From: DASTOB01 sp035720425
Lineage (GTDB): Bacteria > Chloroflexota > Limnocylindria > Limnocylindrales > CSP1-4
Length of the DNA stretch: 51,331 bases
Assembly: GCA_035720425.1 (NCBI GenBank)
Contig: DASTOB010000068.1
Coordinates: forward strand, 1 to 51,331
Direction of reading: 5' to 3'
In this document: piece after piece, positions 34,514-42,966 of the stretch
Layout: each line of letters starts with the position of its first letter
Position numbering within the stretch: the stretch's first letter is position 1
Position numbers and translations under genes: made by a program
The notes under the pieces: model-generated
Database searches by the model: none
The model's input: only the letters and a program-made list of their open reading frames with translations
What the model was told of the DNA's origin: nothing

Positions 34514-34843
34514 TCAGCGCTCCGTGCCGGCGGGGTAGGGGAGGTCGGCGTTCTCGCCCAGCTTGTCGAGCAGGAGGCGGTACCCGCCCTCGCCGTGGTG
34601 GAGCCACGAGGCGATGCGGGTGATCGTGGCGGTGCTCGCTCCCGTCGTTCGGCTGATCTCGGCGTAGTGCATCCCGGCATCGAGGAGCCGGACGACCGCC
34701 CAGCGCTGGGACATGTCACGGAGCTCGTTGAGCGTGCACAGGTCGCGGAAGAACCGCTCAGCCTCGTCGAGCGTCTCGAGTCGGAGGATCGCGCCGAGGA
34801 GCGCATCCACGTCGTTCGTCCGCCACGTCTCGTCGATCGCCAT
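34514..34843 (-). CDS. TrpR/YerC-family transcriptional regulator of the his operon
   Basis: A 109-residue helical protein of the TrpR/YerC/YecD family: DALLGAILRLETLDEAERFF, RDLCTLNELRDMSQRWAVVR, then an HTH, YAEISRTTGASTATITRIAS, and WLHHGEGGYRLLLD. As the first gene of the his operon beside a strong palindrome, it is most simply a histidine-responsive repressor of its own operon and of the divergent hisA gene. TrpR-family HisR-type regulators of his genes are described in other phyla. Ligand binding is inferred. The ATG was preferred to an in-frame TTG 42 nt upstream. Confidence 0.88.
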   Translation of the reverse strand: MAIDETWRTNDVDALLGAILRLETLDEAERFFRDLCTLNELRDMSQRWAVVRLLDAGMHYAEISRTTGASTATITRIASWLHHGEGGYRLLLDKLGENADLPYPAGTER

Positions 34844-34891
34844 GTCGTCGGTCCCCGTTTGCTCCGTCCTGTCGCCGCCCACCAACCGTGG

Positions 34892-34917
34892 TAGCGTATT
34901 AGCGTGCTAAAACGCTA
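34892..34917. promoter_or_regulatory. Nested palindromic operator between the his operon and hisA
   Basis: A perfect 12-bp palindrome, TTAGCGTGCTAA (34899-34910), is flanked symmetrically by TAGCGT (34892-34897) and ACGCTA (34912-34917), giving a 26-bp near-palindrome with only the two linking positions and the centre asymmetric. Its AT-richness stands out in this GC-rich DNA. TGCTAAAAC (34905-34913) is a possible extended -10 for hisA, and TAATAC on the minus strand (34901-34896) one for the his operon, so a bound repressor would block both. The binding protein is probably the TrpR/YerC-like product encoded alongside. Confidence 0.8.
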
Positions 34918-34930
34918 ACATGGTAAAACG

Positions 34931-35689
34931 ATGGGCGCAAGCGGCTTCGACATCCTCCCGGCGATCGACCTGCGCGGCGGCCGGGTCGTCCGTCTCCGGC
35001 AGGGAGACTTCGCGCGCGAGACGACCTACAGTGTCGATCCCGTAGCCGTTGCGCTGGAGTTCGCGGACGCCGGAGCCGGGTGGATCCATATCGTGGACCT
35101 CGACGGTGCCCGGGAAGGGGGGCGCGCACAGCGTGACACGACGCGCCGACTCCTCGCCGCCGTCGGCGACCGGCTGAGATGTCAGCTCGCCGGCGGTCTC
35201 CGCACCGCCGACGCCGCCGCGACCGCCCTCGGAGAGGGCGCCGCGCGGATCGTGATCGGTACGACCGCCATCAGGGACCCCGTTCTCGTCGGCCGCTTGG
35301 TCGCCGACCACGGCCCCGACCGCATCGTCGTCGCGCTCGACGTCAGGAACAACGTCTCGGTGGGCGAGGGCTGGCGAGACGGCACCGTGGGCATCGAACC
35401 CGCGGAGGCGCTCCGTCGCCTCGCGGATCTCGGCGTCGAGATCTTCGCCGTCACCGCGATCGAGCGCGATGGACTGCTCGAAGGGCCCGATCTCGCTCTC
35501 CTGTCGACCCTCGTCTCGCTCGATCGAGGCCGAGTGATTGCGTCAGGCGGCATCAGCTCGATCGACGACGTGCGCTCCGTGCGCGCCCTCGGCTGCTCAG
35601 GGGCGATCATCGGTCGCGCCCTCTACGAGGGCAGTCTGAACCTGGGCGATGCACTCGCTTCCCTGAACGAACCCGGCCGCGACGAGTGA
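34931..35689 (+). CDS. hisA: Phosphoribosylformimino-5-aminoimidazole carboxamide ribotide isomerase
   Basis: A 252-residue TIM barrel that opens the ribose ring of ProFAR to PRFAR, the substrate for HisF. Features: FDILPAIDLRGGRVVRLRQG (catalytic Asp), CQLAGGLRTADAAATALGEG, RIVVALDVRNNVSVGEGWRD (catalytic Asp) and VIASGGISSIDDVRSVRALG (phosphate site). Unlike the other his genes it is on the plus strand, divergent from the operon, sharing the palindromic operator 14 nt before its ATG. There is no Shine-Dalgarno site. Dual HisA/PriA function is known in actinobacteria, but no evidence for it is seen here. Confidence 0.94.
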   Translation: MGASGFDILPAIDLRGGRVVRLRQGDFARETTYSVDPVAVALEFADAGAGWIHIVDLDGAREGGRAQRDTTRRLLAAVGDRLRCQLAGGLRTADAAATALGEGAARIVIGTTAIRDPVLVGRLVADHGPDRIVVALDVRNNVSVGEGWRDGTVGIEPAEALRRLADLGVEIFAVTAIERDGLLEGPDLALLSTLVSLDRGRVIASGGISSIDDVRSVRALGCSGAIIGRALYEGSLNLGDALASLNEPGRDE

Positions 35690-35729
35690 CGTTTGCGGGG
35701 CATCCCGGCAACTGGCGGCGTGCGCCGGC

Positions 35730-36182
35730 CTACCCTTCGCGCGGGTCGGGAATCGGGCCCTGGAGCTCGGCCACCGAGTGGATGTTTCCGGCGGGATCGG
35801 TGAACCAAGCCAGCGCACGCCCGTCACTGCGGACGATTCCACGCCCGTCGCTTCCGAACTCATCGTATCGGAGAAAACGGACGCCCCGCGCGGCGAGCGC
35901 CTCGACGGCCGCGACGATGTCCTCGACCACGAAGTTGAGAACCGTATAGGAGGCCGGAATGTGGTCCGGCTTCGGGTAGACCATCACGGTCGAGCCGTCG
36001 AGACCGATCCAGAGTCGTTCGAATTCGGCTCGTGCCGGAAGGCCGAGGACGGTGCGGTAGAACTGCTCCGCCTTGGCGATCTCATCGACCGAGAAGCTGT
36101 GAAGGACCCGCGTGAACAGGAGCGCCGACGGCGAGTCGGCGGAGCTGGTCGTGTTCGTCGGTTGCGCGGTCCTCGTTGACAT
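35730..36182 (-). CDS. VOC-superfamily protein
   Basis: A 150-residue glyoxalase/bleomycin-resistance fold protein: LLFTRVLHSFSVDEIAKAEQ, FYRTVLGLP, a central strand pair (LWIGLDGSTVMVYPKPDH), YTVLNFVVEDIVAAVEALAA and a final AWFTDPAGNIHSVAEL with the typical DPxGN turn. A good GGAGGT site precedes the ATG. The substrate is unknown; proteins of this subgroup are often uncharacterised or act in resistance. It is convergent with hisA and not obviously co-transcribed with the LuxR gene upstream of it, whose end is 151 bp away. Confidence 0.8.
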   Translation of the reverse strand: MSTRTAQPTNTTSSADSPSALLFTRVLHSFSVDEIAKAEQFYRTVLGLPARAEFERLWIGLDGSTVMVYPKPDHIPASYTVLNFVVEDIVAAVEALAARGVRFLRYDEFGSDGRGIVRSDGRALAWFTDPAGNIHSVAELQGPIPDPREG

Positions 36183-36333
36183 CGCTCACCTCCAGTTCCG
36201 ACCACGGGGAGCCCCCATCCGCAGTGCGGTTGCCGTTTCCGCGGACCACGCTAAGCCGCCCGTGCGGCGGCGTCTTCGTGGAGATTGCCGATCTTCACAA
36301 ACCGAACGCCTCGGTAGTTCTGCGGACTCCGCC

Positions 36334-37962
36334 CTACACGATCCCGTGACGGTAGGCATAGGAGGTCGCCGCGGCGCGAGTCGACACAGCGAGCTTGCCG
36401 AGAATGCTGCTCACGTGCGTGTCGACGGTTCGCACGGTCACGCTCAGCTCGCCGGCAATGGCTCTGTTCGTCATACCGGTTGCCAGCAACCGGAGCACCT
36501 CGAGCTCGCGCCTCGTAAGTCCGTGTGTCTCGCTCCAGCGGTCCCCGGTGGCGACTTCGGCGCAGGCGTCGAGCTCCGGCTGCGCGCCGAGGCTTCCAAA
36601 GATCCGTCGAGCGACGTCGAGCTCGAGCGCCGCCGCGTCGTTGTCGCCGAGCACCCGGCAGCACCTGGCGATAAGGACCCGGGTCCGCGCTTCCGCGTGC
36701 CGCACGCCGAGGGAAAGCCAGATGCGAAGCGATCTGCGCAGCGGCCCGAGCGCCCCCATCGCATCGCCGCCGCTCAGAAGAACAGCGCCGCGGGCATGGT
36801 TCGCTTCGGCGTCCAGCGCCGGGCTGTCGAGCGCGTTGGCGATGCCCTCGAGCTCGTCCGCCACGGCTGCTGCCGAAGCCGCTGCGCCGCCGTACAGGAG
36901 CACCTCGAACGCGGCGGGCAGTATCCGCGCGCGGCGCCACACATGGGTCGTTTCCGCCAGAAGACGCGTGATCGCCACGAGGGCGGTCGTGACGTCACCC
37001 TCGGCCAGCCGCAGGAGTGCAAGTCCCGGCTGCGGTTCGCCGCCGATCCGGCTCACGTCGCGATATGCAGCCTCCGCGCCGTCCCGATCGCCGCGCAGCC
37101 GCAGCAACTCTGCGCGGAGGTACGTGGCAATCGCGGCCGCCGTGGGATCCGCGCTCGCAACGGCAGGATCGGTGGCCTTCCGCGCTGCATCGAGTGCGTC
37201 GTCCCAGCTTCCCGACAGGAGGCCCAGGCGAGCCCGATGTCCGAGAGCCCGGGCCATGAACGCCACGAGTCCGTGCTGGCGCTCGGACCAGCGCAGGAGC
37301 TCGCCCGACCAGGCGGCAAAGCGGCGCACGTCTCCGATCTCCTCGCTCGCCTCGATGGCCGATGTCAGTGTGATCCCGGTCACGATCGGCGATGCCGTTC
37401 CCCCTGTGACGACTCCCACCGATTCGTCGAGCGCGGACTTGCCCTCGGCAACCCGGTCGGACCGAACGAGGCAGCGACCGTGGATGGAGAGGGCGAAGGC
37501 GAGCACGTCCGGATCGCCGAACCGCCTGCCTATCGCGACCGCGTCGCCAGCGATCCGCGCGCCGGCAGTTGGGTCGCCGTCCATGACGAGCCGTTCATAG
37601 GCGACTGGCACGAGGAGGAGCCCCTGCTCGGGACTATCGGACCGCCCAAGGAGCGCGGCTGCCTGGCCGATCCAGGCCGAGCACGAGGTCGCCGAGACGG
37701 GCAGGCAGCCAGACGCCTCGGCCACCTCACCGGGACCGAGTTGGTCGACCCCGAGCCATGACGCCGAGCGCGCCGCCGCGCGACGGTCGCCGGCGGCCAC
37801 GTACAGGTGGTAGGCGCGCAGGCGAACGCTGCGGGCGGCCTCCGTGTGCCCCGTAAGGAACGCCGCAGTGGCGAGCGATTCGAGATCTGGCGCCGGCAGG
37901 GCAGATCGCTCGTCCCGCACACTGAGCTCGAGGTACAGCTCGTTCCAGCGATTCTCAGCCAT
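36334..37962 (-). CDS. LuxR-family transcriptional regulator with TPR-like sensor region
   Basis: A 542-residue protein. Residues 1-470 are helical, TPR-like repeats rich in Ala and Arg (for example PTAAAIATYLRAELLRLRGD, DAEANHARGAVLLSGGDAMG). Residues 475-540 are a LuxR/GerE HTH: LTRRELEVLRLLATGMTNRA, then IAGELSVTVRTVDTHVSSIL. No Walker A motif remains, so it is not a full MalT/LAL regulator. The ATG was chosen because an upstream in-frame GTG has GAGGA abutting it with no spacing. Divergent from the flavin monooxygenase gene 216 bp away, which it may control (inference from position). Confidence 0.82.
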   Translation of the reverse strand: MAENRWNELYLELSVRDERSALPAPDLESLATAAFLTGHTEAARSVRLRAYHLYVAAGDRRAAARSASWLGVDQLGPGEVAEASGCLPVSATSCSAWIGQAAALLGRSDSPEQGLLLVPVAYERLVMDGDPTAGARIAGDAVAIGRRFGDPDVLAFALSIHGRCLVRSDRVAEGKSALDESVGVVTGGTASPIVTGITLTSAIEASEEIGDVRRFAAWSGELLRWSERQHGLVAFMARALGHRARLGLLSGSWDDALDAARKATDPAVASADPTAAAIATYLRAELLRLRGDRDGAEAAYRDVSRIGGEPQPGLALLRLAEGDVTTALVAITRLLAETTHVWRRARILPAAFEVLLYGGAAASAAAVADELEGIANALDSPALDAEANHARGAVLLSGGDAMGALGPLRRSLRIWLSLGVRHAEARTRVLIARCCRVLGDNDAAALELDVARRIFGSLGAQPELDACAEVATGDRWSETHGLTRRELEVLRLLATGMTNRAIAGELSVTVRTVDTHVSSILGKLAVSTRAAATSYAYRHGIV

Positions 37963-38178
37963 CGATCCTCGGTCGGCCGGGCTGGCCGCCTGCCCGGTTG
38001 CGTGTTCCTCGTTCACTCCTCGACCGCCACCGTGCCGTGCAACACGGCAAGGGTACGTGCCAGCGGAAGCGGTCGTCGCCTATCCGACGCCGCCACTCCG
38101 ACGCCGTCGTGCATGACGTACCTGGGGTCCCGTTCGTATCGTCGGTCGTATGCTCTGGAGAGAAGGGGAGGGAAGACG

Positions 38179-39402
38179 GTGCACAAGCCCGATGTCGTCG
38201 TGATCGGCGGAGGCCAGGCCGGCCTTGCCGCCAGCGCGATGCTCATCGAACACGGGGTGGACCACGTCGTCCTCGAGCGTGACTCGATTGCCTCGCGCTG
38301 GCGCCAGCGCTGGAACTCGTTCACGCTCGTGACGCCGAACTGGACGGTCCGGCTGCCGCGCGGCGAGTACGACGGCTCCGATCCGGATGGATTCCTGCCG
38401 CGCGACGAGATCGTCGCCCACCTCGAGCAGTACGCTGAGCGGATCGGCGCACCGGTCGTCACGGGCATCGACGTGACCGAGGTCACCGCCAGGAACGGCG
38501 GCTACCGGATCGCGACCTCGGACGGCCCATACGACGCCCGCGCGGTGATCGTGGCGACCGGGACCTTCCAGCGCCCGAAGCGCCCGCCGATCGGCCAGCC
38601 GGGGCTCGGCATCCTGGACCTCCACTCGAGCGACTATCGGAGCCCGGACGAGCTCCCGCCGGGCGGCGTCCTCGTCGTCGGCAACGGCCAGTCCGGCGCA
38701 CAGATCGCCGAGGAGCTCCATGAGGCGGGCAGGCGCGTGGTCCTGTCGGTCGGGCGCGCGACCCGCGCGCCGCGCCGCTACCGGGGGCGGGACGTGTTCC
38801 GCTGGCTCGAGGCGATCGGTCTGCTCGACCGACCCGTCGAGGCGCTCGATTCACCGGCCGAGCGGTTTGCTGCCAACCCGCACGTGTCCGGCAAGCGCGG
38901 CGGCCACACCCTGAACCTGCACCGGTTCGCTCGCGACGGCATCCGCCTGACCGGTCGACTGACCGGCATCGAGGGTTCGGTCGTGCGCTTCGCACCGGAC
39001 CTGGCCGCGAACCTCGCGGCCTCCGACGAGTTCGCCAACGGCCTCCGTTCGGGCCTCGACGAGTTCATCGTCAAGGCCGGCATCGACGCTCCGCCGCCGG
39101 ACCCGGCCGACGACTACGACGGCCGCGACGGCTTCGACCAGCCGGAGACCCTCGAACTCGACCTCGCTGCCGAGGGCATCGGGACGATCCTGTGGTCGGC
39201 CGGTTACGCATGGGACTTCTCGTGGGTCAGGCCGGCCCGCCTCGACGAATACGGATATCCGATCCAGCGCGCCGACTACGCCGACAGCCGGGGCCTCTAC
39301 TTCCTCGGGCTCCACTTCCTGCACCGGCAGAAGTCGGGGATTTTCTACGGTGTCGGTGACGAGGCGCGAGCGATCGCCGCCCACATCGCCGGCCATGCCT
39401 GA
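38179..39402 (+). CDS. FAD-dependent NAD(P)H monooxygenase (flavin monooxygenase-like)
   Basis: A 407-residue two-dinucleotide-fold protein. The FAD site is VVVIGGGQAGLAASAMLIEH, followed by SRWRQRWNSFTLVTPNWTVR; the NADPH site is GGVLVVGNGQSGAQIAEELH. The linker IVATGTFQRPKRPPIG matches the conserved ATG stretch, and the C-terminal GLYFLGLHFLHRQKSGIFYG region carries the return to FAD. Related to flavin-containing monooxygenases and putative CzcO-like oxidoreductases. GGGAGGGA sits before the GTG start. The substrate is unknown. It is divergent from the LuxR-type gene and converges on the EF-G-like gene. Confidence 0.87.
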   Translation: MHKPDVVVIGGGQAGLAASAMLIEHGVDHVVLERDSIASRWRQRWNSFTLVTPNWTVRLPRGEYDGSDPDGFLPRDEIVAHLEQYAERIGAPVVTGIDVTEVTARNGGYRIATSDGPYDARAVIVATGTFQRPKRPPIGQPGLGILDLHSSDYRSPDELPPGGVLVVGNGQSGAQIAEELHEAGRRVVLSVGRATRAPRRYRGRDVFRWLEAIGLLDRPVEALDSPAERFAANPHVSGKRGGHTLNLHRFARDGIRLTGRLTGIEGSVVRFAPDLAANLAASDEFANGLRSGLDEFIVKAGIDAPPPDPADDYDGRDGFDQPETLELDLAAEGIGTILWSAGYAWDFSWVRPARLDEYGYPIQRADYADSRGLYFLGLHFLHRQKSGIFYGVGDEARAIAAHIAGHA

Positions 39403-39429
39403 CGCGCGACGGCGACACCCGCCGCGAGC

Positions 39430-41511
39430 TCAGTGGGCCTCGGCGGCCTCCTTGCGGTGCTCCGCGATGACCTTCTCGGCGAGGTGCGCCGGCACCTCCT
39501 CGTAGTGGTCGAGCGTGGCACTGAAGCGGCCGCGGCCGCCGGTCAGTGACCGGAGTTCCGTCGCGTAGGTGAACAGCTCCGCCTGCGGTACGTGGGCGGT
39601 GATGACCTGCATGCCATCCGCCGTGTCCATCCCGAGGACGCGCCCGCGGCGCCCGTTGAGGTCCCGGTTCACCTCGCCCATGTACGCCTCCGGCACGTGG
39701 ATCGAGACCGCCATGATCGGTTCGAGCAACGCCGGCTTGGCCTGCTGGACGCCGTCCTTGAGCGCCATCGACGCGGCGATCTTGAACGACAGCTCGTTCG
39801 AGTCGACGGTGTGGAACGACCCGTCGTAGAGGGTCGCCTTGAAATCGGACAGCGGGTAGCCGGCGATGACCCCGTCGGCCGCCGTCTCACGGATGCCCTT
39901 TTCGACGCCGGGGAAGAACTGGCGGGGGACGGAGCCGCCGACGACGCGCTCGCTGAACTCGACACCGCCACCCGGGTTCGGCTCGAGCTCGATCCACACG
40001 TCGCCGAACATGCCGTGGCCGCCGGTCTGCTTCTTGTATCGGCCGTGGGCCTGCGCCTTGCCGCGGATCGTCTCGCGATACGGCACCTTCGGGACCTTGG
40101 TGACGACGGCCGCCCCGAACTTGCGCTTGAGGCGCTCGAGGATGACCGATGTGTGCGCTTCGCCCATCGACACGAGCACCTGCTCGCCGGCGTCGGAGCG
40201 CTCGACCCGCGCGGTCGGCTCCTCCTCCCGCATGCGCTGGAGGGCAGAGCCCATCTTGTCGAGGTCCGCCTTCGTCTGCGGCTCGATCGCGAGCATGAGG
40301 GTCGGGGTCGGAAACGGGATCTCGGGAAGGACGAGGGGCCGCTCCTTCGAGGCGAGCGTGTCGCCGGTCTCGGTCACGGCGAGCTTGGCGACAGCCCCGA
40401 TCTCGCCGGCCTTGAGCTCGCCCGTCGGCTCCTGTTCCTTGCCGTGGAGCAGGAGCAGCTGGCCGATCCGCTCGTCCTCGCCGCGGTTCGCGTTCCACAC
40501 GTGGCCCTGGCTGCGGAGCGTCCCGGAGAACACGCGGAGGTAGGTCAGCCGACCGACGAACGGATCCGCGGCGGTCTTGAACACCCGGGCGACGAGCGGG
40601 CCGGACGGATCCGGTGGCACCTCGATCGGGTCACCCGTCTTCGGCTCGCGCGCGACCGCCGGCGCCTCGTCCGCCGGTGAGGGGAGGTAGCGCACGATCG
40701 CGTCGAGCAGGCCGCGCAGGCCGATCCCCTTCGCCGCGCTGCCAACGAGCACCGGTGCCAGGACGAATTCCTTGACGCCCTTGCGGAGGCACGCCTCGAG
40801 CTCCGGATCGGAGATCTCCTCGCCCTCGAGGTACTTCGTGAGAACGTCGTCGTCCGCCTCGGCCGCCGCCTCGAGGAGCTGGTCCCGGCGGCGCGTCACC
40901 TCGTCAGCCAGCTCGTCCGGGATGGGGATCTCCACCTCGGTCGAGCCGTCCCAGCGCCAGGCCCGTCGATGGACGAGGTCGACGTAGCCGGTGAACGACT
41001 CCGCTGCCCCGATCGCGAGCTGGAGCGGCGCGACCTTGTTGCCGAACGCCGCCCGCAGGGCGTCGAGGGCAGCCGATGGGTCGGCGTTCTCGCGGTCGCT
41101 CTTGTTGATGAAGAAGCACGCCGGGTGATCGCCGCCGCGAGCGAGTGCGACGGCGGACTCGAGGCCGGCCTCCACGCCGGCCGAGGCATCCATGACGAGG
41201 ATCGCGCCGTCGACGGCGTGGAAGCCCTCGATGACCTCGGCCACGAAGTCCGGGTAACCGGGCGTGTCGACCACGGTGATCCGCGTGCCGTCGTGCTCGA
41301 ACGTCGCGACGGCGAGGCTCAGCGACTCGCGCCGCTTCTGCTCCTCCGGCTCGAAGTCGAGGTGCGCGGTTCCGTCGTCGACCCGGCCGAGTCGCGGAAT
41401 CGCGCCGGCCCTGAACAGCAGCTGCTCGGCCAGCGTCGTCTTGCCGGCACCGGCGTGGCCGGCCAGGACGACGCTCCGCAGGTGGGGGAGATCAACGCTC
41501 TTCATGGTCAT
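39430..41511 (-). CDS. EF-G-like translation GTPase (EF-G2 type)
   Basis: A 693-residue protein with EF-G domain order. G motifs: GHAGAGKTT (G1), DTPGYPDF (G3), NKSD in place of NKMD (G4) and VGSAAKG (G5-like). Domain II, III, IV and V segments follow, for example VARVFKTAADPFVGRLTYLR, GRYKKQTGGHGMFGDVWIEL and RGRVLGMDTADGMQVITAHV. Features such as the altered G4 suggest the second EF-G class (EF-G2), of unsettled function, rather than the essential FusA, which usually sits with rpsL/rpsG. The start is the first of two close ATGs with GAGAGGA upstream. Divergent from yebC. Confidence 0.87.
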   Translation of the reverse strand: MTMKSVDLPHLRSVVLAGHAGAGKTTLAEQLLFRAGAIPRLGRVDDGTAHLDFEPEEQKRRESLSLAVATFEHDGTRITVVDTPGYPDFVAEVIEGFHAVDGAILVMDASAGVEAGLESAVALARGGDHPACFFINKSDRENADPSAALDALRAAFGNKVAPLQLAIGAAESFTGYVDLVHRRAWRWDGSTEVEIPIPDELADEVTRRRDQLLEAAAEADDDVLTKYLEGEEISDPELEACLRKGVKEFVLAPVLVGSAAKGIGLRGLLDAIVRYLPSPADEAPAVAREPKTGDPIEVPPDPSGPLVARVFKTAADPFVGRLTYLRVFSGTLRSQGHVWNANRGEDERIGQLLLLHGKEQEPTGELKAGEIGAVAKLAVTETGDTLASKERPLVLPEIPFPTPTLMLAIEPQTKADLDKMGSALQRMREEEPTARVERSDAGEQVLVSMGEAHTSVILERLKRKFGAAVVTKVPKVPYRETIRGKAQAHGRYKKQTGGHGMFGDVWIELEPNPGGGVEFSERVVGGSVPRQFFPGVEKGIRETAADGVIAGYPLSDFKATLYDGSFHTVDSNELSFKIAASMALKDGVQQAKPALLEPIMAVSIHVPEAYMGEVNRDLNGRRGRVLGMDTADGMQVITAHVPQAELFTYATELRSLTGGRGRFSATLDHYEEVPAHLAEKVIAEHRKEAAEAH

Positions 41512-41572
41512 CGAGACGTGGGTCCTCTCGTGCTGAGGAGGTCGATGGGGGAGGTTCGGCCATGATAGTCGG

Positions 41573-41578
41573 TATACT
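41573..41578 (+). promoter_or_regulatory. -10 box of a leaderless yebC promoter
   Basis: TATACT lies 8 nt before the yebC ATG and there is no Shine-Dalgarno sequence. With the usual 6-8 nt from -10 to transcription start, the mRNA would begin at or next to the start codon. No convincing -35 was found. Confidence 0.5.
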
Positions 41579-41586
41579 CCGGCGCG

Positions 41587-42345
41587 ATGTCCGGTCACTC
41601 CAAGTGGTCCACGATCAAGCGCCAGAAGGGCGCCAACGACGCGAAGCGGGGCGCGTTGTTCACGAAGGTCTCGCGAGAGATCAGCGTCGCCGCGCGCCAG
41701 GGTGGGGCGGACCTCGACTCGAACTACCGGCTCCGGCTGGCGGTCGAGAAGGCCCGCCGGCCGCCGATCAACATGCCCGCCGACAACATCAAGCGGGCGA
41801 TCGAGCGGGCAACCGGGAGCGGCGACGCGGAACAGTTCGAGGAGATCGTCTACGAGGGCTACGGCCCGGGCGGCGTGGCGATCCTCGTCGAGGCCCAGAC
41901 GGACAACCGAAACCGGACGGCGGCCGACGTGCGCTCGATCTTCACCAAGGCCGGCGGGCAGCTCGCCGGCTCCGGCGCCGTCGCCTGGCAGTTCGAGCCG
42001 CGGGGCCTCATCACGGTCCCGCGTGATGGCGGCGATCCCGACGAGGTCGCCCTCGCGGCGATCGACGCCGGGGCGGCCGACGTCGACACGGACGACGAGG
42101 AGACGATCGAGATCTACACCGAGCCGGCGGACCTCGAGGCGGTCCGGCGGGCGCTCGAGTCGGCCGGCGTCGCGGTCGACTCGGCCGAGTCGACGATGGT
42201 CGCCAAGCAGACGGTGGAGCTCGATGCGGCGAAGGCCCGCCAGGCGCTCCGGCTCGTCGAGCTGCTCGAGGACCTCGACGACGTATCGCGGGTGACCGCC
42301 AATTTCGACATCCCCGAGGAGATCTTCGCCGAGGTCGCCGGATGA
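41587..42345 (+). CDS. yebC: YebC/PmpR-family protein
   Basis: A 252-residue protein of normal length: MSGHSKWSTIKRQKGANDAK, RGALFTKVSREISVAARQGG, RPPINMPADNIKRAIERATG and FEEIVYEGYGPGGVAILVEA. YebC-family proteins act as transcriptional regulators (PmpR) and some are translation factors that relieve stalling at proline runs; the latter is attractive because several proteins here have long proline stretches (inference). Acidic C-terminal segment ADVDTDDEETIEIYTEPADL. Its stop overlaps the ruvC start (ATGA), so it leads the yebC-ruvC-ruvA unit. Confidence 0.95.
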   Translation: MSGHSKWSTIKRQKGANDAKRGALFTKVSREISVAARQGGADLDSNYRLRLAVEKARRPPINMPADNIKRAIERATGSGDAEQFEEIVYEGYGPGGVAILVEAQTDNRNRTAADVRSIFTKAGGQLAGSGAVAWQFEPRGLITVPRDGGDPDEVALAAIDAGAADVDTDDEETIEIYTEPADLEAVRRALESAGVAVDSAESTMVAKQTVELDAAKARQALRLVELLEDLDDVSRVTANFDIPEEIFAEVAG

Positions 42346-42956
42346 AGGTCCTCGGGATCGACCCGGGGACCGCGGCACTCGGCTACGGAATCGTCGAACG
42401 GACGGGGTCACGGCTCCGCGCGATCGACGACGGCTGCCTCGTGACCTCCCCGGACCAGCCGCTGCCGGACCGGCTGCTCGCGATCCATCGGCTCGTCGCC
42501 GACCTCATCGAGCTCCACGCGCCGGACCTGCTCGCGGTCGAGCGCCTCTTCTTCTCGCGCAACGCGCAGACCGCCTTCGGCGTCGGTCAGGCACGGGGCG
42601 TCGTCCTGCTCGCGGCGGCGGCGGCCGGGATCCCCGTTCGCGAGGCGACGCCGAGCGAGGTCAAGTCGGCCATCGCCGGGTACGGGGCGGCCGACAAGGA
42701 GCAGGTCGGGCGCATGGTCGCGGTCGTGCTCGGCCTGCCGGCGCCGCCGACGCCGGACGACGCGGCCGACGCCCTGGCGGTCGCGGTGTGGGCCGCCAAC
42801 AGCGAGCGGTCGGTCATGACGATCGCCTCGCCGACGATGGACCGGGCGGCCGTCGCCCCGATCGTTCGCGGCGAGTCGTCGTACGACCGGGCGGTGCGCG
42901 AGGCACTCGGCGCGGAACGGGCGGCCGAGCGGCGGCTGCGCCGCACCGGGACGTAG
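42342..42956 (+). CDS. ruvC: Crossover junction endodeoxyribonuclease RuvC
   Basis: A 204-residue RNase H-fold nuclease that resolves Holliday junctions. Acidic active-site residues: the Asp in MKVLGIDPGTAALGYGIVER, the Glu in LLAVERLFFSRNAQTAFGVG, and the DDAADALAVAVW pair near residue 140. The C-terminal 50 residues (TMDRAAVAPIVRGESSYDRA onward) extend beyond the usual 170-residue protein. Overlaps yebC by ATGA; ruvA starts 10 nt downstream. Confidence 0.96.
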   Translation: MKVLGIDPGTAALGYGIVERTGSRLRAIDDGCLVTSPDQPLPDRLLAIHRLVADLIELHAPDLLAVERLFFSRNAQTAFGVGQARGVVLLAAAAAGIPVREATPSEVKSAIAGYGAADKEQVGRMVAVVLGLPAPPTPDDAADALAVAVWAANSERSVMTIASPTMDRAAVAPIVRGESSYDRAVREALGAERAAERRLRRTGT

Positions 42957-42966
42957 GCCGGGTCGC

